NCBI GenBank assembly: GCA_031549495.1
Contig: JAVBPS010000069.1
Location: 30,711 to 94,710 of the forward strand
From: JAVBOW01 sp031549495
Lineage (GTDB): Bacteria; Bacteroidota; Bacteroidia; Bacteroidales; Rikenellaceae
Direction: 5' to 3'
Length of the DNA stretch: 64,000 nucleotides
Within the stretch, counting starts at the first letter, position 1. Each line of letters opens with the position of its first letter. Made by a program: the position numbers and the translations under genes. The notes below the pieces were generated by a model. It searched no databases. It had not been told where the DNA came from and saw only the letters and a program-made list of their open reading frames with translations. Shown one piece after another: positions 51,906 through 59,837 of this stretch.

Positions 51906-52910
51906 CTACTGTTTTTTCGTGATAGCCTTTTGCAGTTCTTCCAACTCCTTCAGATCGTCCTCGTCAGCCTGTCTGGCATCGCATAGCTTGCGGGAAGCGT
52001 CGAATGCTTCGTATATTTCTTCAACATGCCGCTCCATCCGGGAGTTGCTTACCTTTCCACTATCCGCGAGCAAAGGCTTATCATTGAATTGGATGATCCT
52101 GTCGATGTTTTCGCGCCAGAAATCCATCGTCAGGTCCTGCCGGTTTTGGGCGCGCAACTCCGCGGTTTCGAGAAAGACCGTTACGAAACGGTTCAACTGG
52201 TCGAGCTCGCCCGCCGTCAGGTAGTTTTTTGAGATGTAAATATCCTGCTTGCGGACCACGTTGCCCTTCCAGGAAGTCAGACCCATATTGGGCAGCTCTT
52301 TGGATGCCCGCTCCATAATAATCTCCGCAGCGGTTTTACCCGTAATGGCATACAGTATCTTATTCTGTGCGACGGCATAGAACATCTGCGTGGCCTTGTC
52401 GGTCTTGTCGTAATCGCTGCTCAGGGCGAACAGGTCGCGCACTTTCTGATAGAATCGTTTCTCGGAAGCCCGGATATCCCGGATGCGGGCGAGCAGCTCG
52501 TCGAAATAATCGGGCCTGCCTCCCGGATTCTTCAGGCGCTCGTCGTCCATCGTGAAGCCTTTGACGAGGTACTCCTGCAAGTGGCTGTTCGCCCATTGCC
52601 GGAATTGCGTGCCTCGGACGCCGCGCACACGGAATCCGATGGCGAGAATCATCTCCAACGAGAAAAAAGCCACGTTATATCGCTTGCCGTCAGAGGCAGT
52701 TGTTAAGTATTCCTTAATAACTGAATCCCTGATTAACTCTCCTTCTTTCAGTATATTGGATATGTGAATACTGATATTCGGAACCGAGGTGGCAAAAAGT
52801 TCGGCGATCTGGTGTTGATTCAGCCACACGTTGCCGTCCGAGGCGAAGAGCACCACGGCGCTTTTCCCGTCCGGCGAATTGTAAAGGATTATTTTCGAGC
52901 CGCTATCCAT
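51906..52910 (-). CDS. RhuM-family protein
   Basis: This 334-residue protein resembles the RhuM family first noted on a Salmonella pathogenicity island. The DNA-binding-like N-terminus (NVWLNQHQIAELFATSVPNI) is followed by the family blocks YNVAFFSLEMILAIGFRVRG, FRQWANSHLQEYLVKGF and KILYAITGKTAAEIIMERA. The molecular function is not established. An open frame extends to 52955, but a -7 box TATCTTTG (52930-52937, minus strand) lies between, so the Met at 52910 is the likely start. It is common cargo of Bacteroidota mobile DNA. Confidence 0.8.
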   Translation of the reverse strand: MDSGSKIILYNSPDGKSAVVLFASDGNVWLNQHQIAELFATSVPNISIHISNILKEGELIRDSVIKEYLTTASDGKRYNVAFFSLEMILAIGFRVRGVRGTQFRQWANSHLQEYLVKGFTMDDERLKNPGGRPDYFDELLARIRDIRASEKRFYQKVRDLFALSSDYDKTDKATQMFYAVAQNKILYAITGKTAAEIIMERASKELPNMGLTSWKGNVVRKQDIYISKNYLTAGELDQLNRFVTVFLETAELRAQNRQDLTMDFWRENIDRIIQFNDKPLLADSGKVSNSRMERHVEEIYEAFDASRKLCDARQADEDDLKELEELQKAITKKQ

Positions 52911-52929
52911 AGAAATAATTTTCAATGAA

Positions 52930-52937
52930 CAAAGATA
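52930..52937 (-). promoter_or_regulatory. -7 box of the RhuM/phosphoesterase operon
   Basis: TATCTTTG on the minus strand, 19 nt upstream of the Met at 52910. It rules against the longer RhuM frame. Confidence 0.6.
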
Positions 52938-53017
52938 ACAGGAATTCCGATACAATGGTGATTATGCAGTAATCCCCAAACGGGACAATGTTTCCCTTCC
53001 GTACATCCTTGCATTCG

Positions 53018-53025
53018 TAAGTTTG
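53018..53025 (+). promoter_or_regulatory. -7 box of the orphan capsid gene
   Basis: TAAGTTTG 25 nt upstream of the capsid start. Confidence 0.55.
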
Positions 53026-53050
53026 CCCGAAACGATCAATATCGATAACT

Positions 53051-54298
53051 ATGGGCAAGTTGAAAGAATTACGCGAGAAGCGTGCGGCACTGTTCGGGCA
53101 GATAGACGAGTTGCGTCTGGCCGCAGACGGGCGGGAAATGACCGCTGAGGAGCAGGCACAATGGGATGCGCTGTTGAAAGATTATGAAAGGGCCGACCGA
53201 ACGGTTGCACAAGAGGAGCGGTTCCAGGAGATGGAGTTCCGGCAGGCGGAGCAGGCTTACGAGCGGAAACATGGGCCGACGAGAGGCAGTGCCGGAAACG
53301 GCTGTCACAGTTCCGGGCGGGCCGGCGCGGTGGGCGACAGTGCTACTGATGCGGAATACCGCACAGCCTTCGACAATTATCTCCTTTCCGGCGAGCCGGG
53401 CATCGCCTCCGCCGAGCGAAAGTTATTCGAACAGCGGGCCGGAATCGGCGGCGTGTCGGGCGGCGTGCTTGTCCCCAAGACGCTTGCCGGGGCCATCGAG
53501 GTTGCTTTGAAGAGTTACGGCGGGATGCTGGAGGCGGGCGACCTGTTCTTCACCTCCCACGGCGGCGACCTGACGATGCCCACGGTCAATGACACCACGT
53601 CCCGCGCTATTGTCGTTAGCGAATACACCAAATCGGCGCAGTCAGCCCCGCGCTTCGGGTCCGAAACGCTGAAAGCCTACACCTACCGCACGCCGATCAT
53701 CCCCGTGTCGCAGGAACTGTTGCAGGACAGCGCCTTCGACGTGGACGCACTGTTGGCCGAGCTTCTCGCCGACAGTTTCGGACGCGGAATGAACGAAGAC
53801 CTCACGTTCGGCGACGGTAACAACCGGCCGCGGGGCATTGTGGGATGCGCCACGGCCAGCGATGCCACTCCTCCTGCCAGCGCCATCCGTTTCGACGATC
53901 TTGCCGACCTGGTGCAGTCTGTCGACAGCGGCTATGCGAAAAACGGCCGCTTCATGTTCAACCACGAAACCTTCTGGGCGTTGGCACGGCTGAAGGACAC
54001 TAACGGCCGCTACCTGTGGCAGGAGGAGGTGCGAGGCAGCACGCCGCCCACGATCTTCGGCAAGCGTTACATCCTCAACGACGACCTGCCGGGTATCGGT
54101 CCCGGCAACGCCTCGGTGCTGTTCGGCGACTTCTCGAAGTACAAGATCCGGATGGTGCGTGGTTTCCGTGTGGTCCGGCTGAATGAGCTGCTGGCCGAAT
54201 ACCTCGCCGTGGGCCTGTTCGGTTTCGCCCGTATGGACGGCACCCTCCTCGACGCCGGAACGCATCCGATCAAGAAACTCGTGCATGCGGCACAGTAA
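53051..54298 (+). CDS. Orphan HK97-type phage major capsid protein
   Basis: This 415-residue protein has the layout of an HK97-fold major capsid precursor. Residues ~1-75 form a charged coiled coil like a scaffolding delta domain, then a linker, then the fold: GGVLVPKTLAGAIEVALKSY, TPIIPVSQELLQDSAFDVDA, FGRGMNEDLTFGDG, NRPRGIVG and FMFNHETFWALARLKDTNG. No portal, protease, terminase or tail gene is near, so it is an orphan. It is not decayed: full length, with its own -7 box TAAGTTTG (53018-53025) and a 17-bp-stem terminator right after. It may be a prophage relic, part of a satellite, or a captured gene with a new use. Confidence 0.85.
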   Translation: MGKLKELREKRAALFGQIDELRLAADGREMTAEEQAQWDALLKDYERADRTVAQEERFQEMEFRQAEQAYERKHGPTRGSAGNGCHSSGRAGAVGDSATDAEYRTAFDNYLLSGEPGIASAERKLFEQRAGIGGVSGGVLVPKTLAGAIEVALKSYGGMLEAGDLFFTSHGGDLTMPTVNDTTSRAIVVSEYTKSAQSAPRFGSETLKAYTYRTPIIPVSQELLQDSAFDVDALLAELLADSFGRGMNEDLTFGDGNNRPRGIVGCATASDATPPASAIRFDDLADLVQSVDSGYAKNGRFMFNHETFWALARLKDTNGRYLWQEEVRGSTPPTIFGKRYILNDDLPGIGPGNASVLFGDFSKYKIRMVRGFRVVRLNELLAEYLAVGLFGFARMDGTLLDAGTHPIKKLVHAAQ

Positions 54299-54312
54299 TG
54301 CTACCGGGATAA

Positions 54313-54353
54313 AAACGGAGGCCATTGCGTGATTTTCGCAATGGCCTCCGTTT
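54313..54353 (+). terminator. Terminator of the orphan capsid gene
   Basis: Perfect 17-bp stem AAACGGAGGCCATTGCG with a 7-nt loop, 14 nt after the capsid stop. It lies 3 nt from the convergent primase-helicase stop and may serve both. Confidence 0.9.
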
Positions 54354-54356
54354 AAT

Positions 54357-57281
54357 TCACTTTATTATCTCGTCCAATTCAGCCGCAAGCTCTCTTGAGT
54401 CGAGCCGCATGATGCTCTCCTCCGAGCTTCCGTAGCTCAACAGGTTGATACTTCCGTACCAGACAAGACGATTGTCGATGAGGATGAATTTCTGATGTAT
54501 ATTGGGTTTTTGTATAACCATAACGGATCCTTGCAGGTGATCGATGCAATCTTTTACATGCTCAGGTTCTTTGTATGATTCCGCAGGACGGGTGACTATG
54601 GTGACAGGGATTCCGGCCAGCAGCGGCTCTTTCAGCCATTCCAAAACCGCATCCATCCGTCGTTTACGCAAGAACGGACTGACGATCATAATTTCTTTTT
54701 TGGCTTCGGCGAAGTCATTTTTCATTACAGGCACGAAACTGTTCGCATCGTAAATCATGCCGATCTTATCCGGCTGGTTAGCCGACAGCGTCTTGTACCC
54801 GATTTGGGCGTAACCGGTAAGGCGCTTGTGGTACATCCGTTCCAGAAGCGGGACGTGTATGTCCACGTAATCGTAAATCATCACATCCCGTTTGCCGGGG
54901 TATTCTCTATGTAACCGCCCTGCATATTGGGCCAATGTGCCTTTCCATGCGATCGGCGATGCGAGAAACAACGTATCCAGTCTCGGGTAATCGAAGCCTT
55001 CTCCGATATATTTGCCTGTGGCGATGATTACGAGCCGCTCTTCCGGCGAGATATTCGCTATAGACTCCGATATTTTCGCTTTTGTTTTGGTTGAATCAGT
55101 ACCCGCAAGCGTGATAATATGTGCATCTGTTTGACCTTTGAGCATATCGGCCAGCCGCACCACATGTTCTTTGCGCTGAGTCAAAACGATCGGCGTCCTC
55201 CCGTTTTTCACCGCATCGAGGATGTCGGCAACGATTTGCCCGTTACGAAATTCATCCCCGGCGATGGCGGCGTAGATTTTCGTGATGTGCCAATCGGCTT
55301 CGTTTTGCGAGAATGGCTTTTTGAATCCGGTAAAGCATGGGATAACATAATGTTCGAAGTCGCGCTTACAGGCTTGTGACTTCGCGTCGACCGAGTAGCG
55401 TATCGGCCCGCATTGCATAAACGTGATCGGGTGTTGTCCGTCCTGGCGCACCGGCGTGGCCGTCAGACCGTAAACATAGCGGGCATTGACCGCGCCAAGC
55501 ACTTTTTCATAATTGAGCGAGGCGGCGTGATGGCATTCGTCCACGATCACCATGCCGTAATTTTTCACAATGTCATCCACCTCGTTATCGTGGATCAGGC
55601 TCTGCACGAGCGCGATATCAATAATCCCTGAAGAGGTATTCTTTCCCGAGCCTATCTGTCCGACTATCGACCGGATCTTTTTTCTGCCGCGCTTCCTGGG
55701 CGCTTCCGGCAATACCTCGTTGATTTCAAGGAATTGCTCCAGCGATTTCTTCCATTGGCCGAGCAGGGTCTGCAAATGAACTAACACCAGCGTATTGCAC
55801 TTCCTCTCGGCTATGAGCGATGCCCCGATCACGGTTTTTCCGAAAGCGGTCGGGACGGAAAGCACTCCGTTCTCGTGTTTAAGCAAAGCGTCTGCGGCGA
55901 ATTGTTGCTCATTGCGAAGCGTGCCGGAAAAAGTGACATCTATTTTTCTGCCGATATTTCGCGTGTCATCAAATGAATAATCTACGCCGTACGTTTCGAG
56001 CAAATGAATAAGCGACTGGCGGCAGCCCCGCGGAATGCCCATATATTCTGCTGTTTCGTCCAGCGAATAGATAATTCTCGGGATGCCGTAGGTCGACATC
56101 CTCATCTTTTGCGTTTTGTAGAATTGCGGATTCGAGAAAGCCGCAAGCCGCTTAATCCGGTTGAGCGCCCGCTGACTGACGCCGTTTTTCGGGACGTATA
56201 ACCTGTTCGCCTCGACGATAATCAGTTTATCAGGAAAATCCTTATGCTCAAGTTGCATTTCCGGCCTTTTGCATTCCCAGGGCTTCGGAGAATCCCCGTC
56301 ATCCGCCTCGACGCTTCCAAGTTCGCCCAAACCATTTCCGGCACATAATTCGGCAAGTCGGCCGCCCAGTTCTTCCGCAGAAATTTTCCGTATGGATGAC
56401 AGGTAGGCCCATTGGTCGGGATAATTGTGAAAATCCTCATCGACAAACTCGCTGTTGCCGTTTTGCCGCGCCCCGCCCTGCAACGGCAAAGCGATAAGGT
56501 TGCCAAAGCCGCCCTTGGGCATAAAATCCTGATTCGGAAACATCCGGTCATAGGATGCGAAACGGATCTCGTGCCGGATAGACATCGCTTTGGTCAGAAG
56601 CGCATTCCCTAATTTGCGGGCGGATGCGGCCGGGACAGGCTCTTCAAAAAACAGCCAGGCATGGGCGCCGTTACCGGAACGGGACCGCTCGACAGCTATC
56701 GGAATACCAGATTCTTTGCAAGCCGACCGGAAGGCAGCTATATCCTCTTGCCAGTTCTCTTCGTCGAAATCGACAGCAAGGAACAGGCAAGTTTCATCCG
56801 GCAGCAGAGGGTAAACGCCGACGGTTCCTGCCCCATTTTCATCTTTATTACGGAGGTGGCCGTCGATTACGCTTGCCTCCAGCGGCAACAGTTCCCGGTT
56901 ACTGCAATTCTTACACTTGGTGCGGGCCCTGTCACAGAGACCTTTCACCCACTCGTTTTTGCAAGCCGGAATGTAATAGCCGCTTTCGTGCTTCTTGCTG
57001 TAACCGCGTTTGGCATAAACATCCGTCCGCCCGCGAAACAGCGACAAAAACAACCCGATCTTTTCTTCCGGGGAGCTGTATTTATTTATGCGTTTGCCGC
57101 TGGCCGGCATTTCGTCATCACCGTCCCTATTTGAGCCTGCGGGTTCCGTTATAGATTGCTCCGCAACGATATCCGCCGGCAGCAAACCCAGCGCCTTTCG
57201 CAATCTCTGATTCTCAGCAACGAGGGCGATATTCTGGGATTCCAGTTCGGCGATGCGCTTTAATAGATCGGATTCGGACAT
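54357..57281 (-). CDS. Primase-helicase-PLD fusion (TOTE-type conflict protein)
   Basis: This 974-residue fusion has: an N-terminal coiled coil (1-32); an archaeo-eukaryotic primase-like domain (~70-310) with a Cys cluster (107, 116, 123, 126), VDFDEENW (Asp171/Asp173), SGNGAHAWLFF and GFGNLIALPLQG; an SF2 helicase (~450-800) with PTAFGKT, DECHH, GLTATP and QYAGRLHR; and a phospholipase D-like nuclease (~855-970) with HQKFILID and GSIN. The same architecture is annotated elsewhere as the TOTE conflict-system primase family, thought to act in anti-phage defence. All key motifs are intact. The frame is open to 57338, but Met at 57281, which starts the coiled coil, is preferred. It is divergent from an ATPase gene. 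Confidence 0.85.
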   Translation of the reverse strand: MSESDLLKRIAELESQNIALVAENQRLRKALGLLPADIVAEQSITEPAGSNRDGDDEMPASGKRINKYSSPEEKIGLFLSLFRGRTDVYAKRGYSKKHESGYYIPACKNEWVKGLCDRARTKCKNCSNRELLPLEASVIDGHLRNKDENGAGTVGVYPLLPDETCLFLAVDFDEENWQEDIAAFRSACKESGIPIAVERSRSGNGAHAWLFFEEPVPAASARKLGNALLTKAMSIRHEIRFASYDRMFPNQDFMPKGGFGNLIALPLQGGARQNGNSEFVDEDFHNYPDQWAYLSSIRKISAEELGGRLAELCAGNGLGELGSVEADDGDSPKPWECKRPEMQLEHKDFPDKLIIVEANRLYVPKNGVSQRALNRIKRLAAFSNPQFYKTQKMRMSTYGIPRIIYSLDETAEYMGIPRGCRQSLIHLLETYGVDYSFDDTRNIGRKIDVTFSGTLRNEQQFAADALLKHENGVLSVPTAFGKTVIGASLIAERKCNTLVLVHLQTLLGQWKKSLEQFLEINEVLPEAPRKRGRKKIRSIVGQIGSGKNTSSGIIDIALVQSLIHDNEVDDIVKNYGMVIVDECHHAASLNYEKVLGAVNARYVYGLTATPVRQDGQHPITFMQCGPIRYSVDAKSQACKRDFEHYVIPCFTGFKKPFSQNEADWHITKIYAAIAGDEFRNGQIVADILDAVKNGRTPIVLTQRKEHVVRLADMLKGQTDAHIITLAGTDSTKTKAKISESIANISPEERLVIIATGKYIGEGFDYPRLDTLFLASPIAWKGTLAQYAGRLHREYPGKRDVMIYDYVDIHVPLLERMYHKRLTGYAQIGYKTLSANQPDKIGMIYDANSFVPVMKNDFAEAKKEIMIVSPFLRKRRMDAVLEWLKEPLLAGIPVTIVTRPAESYKEPEHVKDCIDHLQGSVMVIQKPNIHQKFILIDNRLVWYGSINLLSYGSSEESIMRLDSRELAAELDEIIK

Positions 57282-57342
57282 ATCTAACAATAGAACGGTT
57301 TTGATGTAAAAATGGATAAAAATCAATTGCGTGGGCACTTAT

Positions 57343-57382
57343 GAAACAAATTTGTTTCAAACAAAAATGTTTCATATATTTG
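57343..57382 (+). promoter_or_regulatory. Promoter with overlapping palindromic operator
   Basis: TTTG (57351-57354), 20 nt, TATATTTG (57375-57382) drive the ATPase gene. The perfect 16-bp palindrome GAAACAAATTTGTTTC (57343-57358) covers the -33 box, and AAACAAAAATGTTT follows. The site lies between the divergent ATPase and primase-helicase genes. Confidence 0.75.
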
Positions 57383-57402
57383 TTCGACAAAAGAATATCG
57401 TC

Positions 57403-58536
57403 ATGAATACGCCTTTCGTTTACGGTAAGATCGCCCGCTCGGAAAACTTCACCGACCGTGACAAAGAAACCGTACTGTTGGTCAATAATTTCAACTCACT
57501 GGTCAATACCATTATCATATCTCCCCGGCGTTGGGGCAAGAGTTCGCTGGTGTCCAAAGCTGCCGAAATTGCAGGAGCGAAGAACAAAAAACTGAAAGTT
57601 TGCACGATCGACCTGTTTAATGTGCGTAACGAAGAGCATTTCTATGAGTTGTTGGCTCACAATGTATTGACGGCCACCTCGTCGAAATGGGAAGAGGCTG
57701 TGGAATCCGCTAAAAAATTCTTCACGCGGCTCGTTCCGAAAATTGTCCTGACAGGCGACGGGCAAAACGAGATTTCGCTCGACTTCGACTGGAAAGAACT
57801 CAAAGCCAACCCGGACGAAGTGCTCGACCTGGCTGAAAAGATAGCAGCCGAAAAAGGTATCCGTATGGTAATTTGCGTGGATGAATTTCAGAACATCGCC
57901 GAATTCGGTGACCCGCTCTATTTCCAGAAGAAGCTACGCTCCCATTGGCAGCAACATCAGTACGTTTCCTATTGCCTGTATGGCAGCAAGCGACATATGA
58001 TGCTGGACGTATTCACTAATTCATCGATGCCTTTTTACAAGTTTGGTGATCTGCTGTTCCTCGAAAAGATAGACACCGCTTCGTGGATCGACTTTATAAC
58101 CGAGCGATTCAAGGCTACCGGCAAATCCGTTTCGCAAGGGCAGGTGGAGTTGATCGTTGCCCTGACTGACAATCACCCCTACTACGTCCAGCAACTCTCG
58201 CAACAGGCCTGGCTGAGAACAGAAAATTCATGTAGCGAAGAGATCATCAGGCAGGCGCATACGGCTATCGTAGATCAACTCAGCCTGCTTTTTGTCACCA
58301 TTACCGAATCGCTTTCGGGCTATCAACTCAATCTTCTGAAAGCCATTATCGCTGGTGAAGCAGCCTTGTCATCGGCCGGGGTCATGTCGAAATACCGTTT
58401 GGGAACGTCGGCCAATGTTACGCGCGCCCGCAAATCGCTTCTCGAAAAGGATATCCTCGACGATAAAGCCGGGAAAATCTCGTTTCAGGACCCGATGTAT
58501 GGATACTGGCTCAAGAATAATTATTTCGCCGGTTGA
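57403..58536 (+). CDS. AAA+ ATPase of the archaeal-ATPase type
   Basis: This 377-residue P-loop ATPase has Walker A in ISPRRWGKSSLV and Walker B in MVICVDEFQNI, with a C-terminal winged-helix-like region (YRLGTSANVTRARKSLLEKD). It belongs to the ATPase_2-like STAND-related group common in Bacteroidota, whose roles are mostly unknown. An open frame reaches back to 57331, but a consensus promoter (TTTG at 57351-57354, TATATTTG at 57375-57382) lies inside it, so the Met at 57403 is the start. It faces away from the primase-helicase gene across a 121-bp region with an operator-like palindrome, so the two may form one system. Confidence 0.82.
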   Translation: MNTPFVYGKIARSENFTDRDKETVLLVNNFNSLVNTIIISPRRWGKSSLVSKAAEIAGAKNKKLKVCTIDLFNVRNEEHFYELLAHNVLTATSSKWEEAVESAKKFFTRLVPKIVLTGDGQNEISLDFDWKELKANPDEVLDLAEKIAAEKGIRMVICVDEFQNIAEFGDPLYFQKKLRSHWQQHQYVSYCLYGSKRHMMLDVFTNSSMPFYKFGDLLFLEKIDTASWIDFITERFKATGKSVSQGQVELIVALTDNHPYYVQQLSQQAWLRTENSCSEEIIRQAHTAIVDQLSLLFVTITESLSGYQLNLLKAIIAGEAALSSAGVMSKYRLGTSANVTRARKSLLEKDILDDKAGKISFQDPMYGYWLKNNYFAG

Positions 58537-58580
58537 ATCTCCACACGTGTCCATCACCCGACTGTAACCCACAAACACCC

Positions 58581-58775
58581 AAACGCCACCTCGCCCTGCG
58601 TCGGAAAGTAACTTCCCAGAAACAAGCATTAACAATGAGGGCTAACGATAGTATATTGCGCAGTATGCCAATATATTAACTGAGTCTTTGTTCCTTCTTT
58701 TCGCTTGCTGTTCCCCGAATAGTCATCTTATGTTTGTACCGCGGTTGTTGCACGGAAAAAAATGCCGCCGCGGGA
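58581..58775. repeat. Junction repeat between elements 1 and 2
   Basis: The right-end motif AAACGCCACCTCGCCCTGC (58581-58599) runs into a second mnmE-tail copy (CTGCGTCGGAAAGTAA, 58596-58611) and then the full left-end module. The tail still reads Cys-Val-Gly-Lys-stop. The 446-bp gap 58537-58982 holds this repeat and the methyltransferase leader. Confidence 0.9.
58704..58736 (+). promoter_or_regulatory. Promoter-like signal in the left-end repeat of element 2
   Basis: The same CTTG / TATGTTTG pair at 21-nt spacing, pointing toward the methyltransferase gene. Confidence 0.55.
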
Positions 58776-58788
58776 CGGGAAAAAGTAT

Positions 58789-58796
58789 TATCTTTG
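58789..58796 (+). promoter_or_regulatory. -7 box upstream of the methyltransferase
   Basis: TATCTTTG, giving a leader of about 180 nt. The leader has no obvious coding sequence and I recognise no riboswitch in it. Confidence 0.5.
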
Positions 58797-58982
58797 CAGC
58801 CTATGTTAAACCCGAGGAAGGAGTCCGTGAGGTAAAACAAGCTCTGACGCATCTGTCGAGTTTGTTCCTCTTGTAACGCTCAGGCATATTCTTGCCCGAG
58901 TTATTTTCATATACACATACTTAATAAATCATCGATATGGCGCGGAAACGTTATCCGTTGCCTGTCACCAACATTTACGATC

Positions 58983-59756
58983 ATGAGTAACGAAATCAAA
59001 ACCATCCACGACTTCGATTTCAGCTTCATCTGCGAATATTTTTCAAACGTAGAGCGCCAGGGTCCGGGCAGCCCGGAAGTGACCCTCAAAGCCCTTAGCT
59101 TCATCGACAACCTGACTCCGCAATCCCGCATCGCCGACTTGGGCTGCGGCACGGGCGGGCAGACCATGACGCTGGCCGGGCATACCGGAGGGCAGATCAC
59201 CGGCCTCGATCTTTTTCCCGAGTTCATCGACATCTTCAACCGGAACGCCGGGCAACTCGGCCTTGCCGACCGGGTAAAAGGCGTCGTCGGTTCGATGGAC
59301 AACCTGCCGTTCGAAAAGGGATCCCTGGACCTGATCTGGTCGGAAGGGGCGATCTACAACATCGGCTTCGGGCGGGGGCTGAACGAGTGGCGCGACTACC
59401 TGAAACCGGGCGGCTACGTGGCCGTGTCCGAAGCGTCGTGGTTCACTGCAGAGCGCCCCGCAGAGATACATGACTTCTGGATGGCACACTATACCGGGAT
59501 AGACACCATTCCGGTCAAAGTCGCCCAGATGCAGGCAGCAGGCTACGTTCCCGTCGCCACGTTCATCATTCCCGAGAGCTGCTGGACAGAAAATTTCTTC
59601 GCACCATGTGCCCAAACGCAAGAGGCCTACCTGAAGAAACACGCAGGGAACAAGATGTCCGAAGACCTCGTTGCCGGCCAACGCCGCGAAAAAGAGTTGT
59701 ATGACAATTACAAAGAGTTCTACGGCTACGTGTTCTATGTCGGGAAGAAAATCTAA
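58983..59756 (+). CDS. Class I SAM-dependent methyltransferase
   Basis: This 257-residue small-molecule-type methyltransferase has motif I ADLGCGTGGQT, the acidic loop GLDLFPEF, SMDNLPFEKGSLDLIWSEGA and LKPGGYVAVSEAS. The N-terminal helix (FDFSFICEYFSNVERQGPGS) is typical of a widespread Bacteroidota group of unknown substrate. It is the only gene between the second and third copies of the mnmE tail, so it looks like the whole cargo of a 1.2-kb element. A -7 box TATCTTTG lies ~190 bp upstream, giving a long leader. Confidence 0.9.
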   Translation: MSNEIKTIHDFDFSFICEYFSNVERQGPGSPEVTLKALSFIDNLTPQSRIADLGCGTGGQTMTLAGHTGGQITGLDLFPEFIDIFNRNAGQLGLADRVKGVVGSMDNLPFEKGSLDLIWSEGAIYNIGFGRGLNEWRDYLKPGGYVAVSEASWFTAERPAEIHDFWMAHYTGIDTIPVKVAQMQAAGYVPVATFIIPESCWTENFFAPCAQTQEAYLKKHAGNKMSEDLVAGQRREKELYDNYKEFYGYVFYVGKKI

Positions 59757-59759
59757 GCG

Positions 59760-59796
59760 AAACACCACCTCGCCCTGCACCGGCAAATAGATTCCC
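59760..59796. repeat. Right-end repeat with third mnmE-tail copy
   Basis: AAACACCACCTCGCCCTGC followed by ACCGGCAAATAGATTCCC matches 58581-58617 at 30 of 37 positions. The tail reads Cys-Thr-Gly-Lys-stop. The left-end module does not follow, so this is the outer boundary. Confidence 0.82.
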
Positions 59797-59837
59797 CGCC
59801 AGATGAATCCGGCATCGCGAAACTCTTTTCGCGGGCA

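Noticed and set aside
58688..58876. A 62-codon open frame in the junction between the two elements
   Set aside because: It starts inside the left-end repeat, has no recognisable features, and the equivalent frame is not kept in the other copy.
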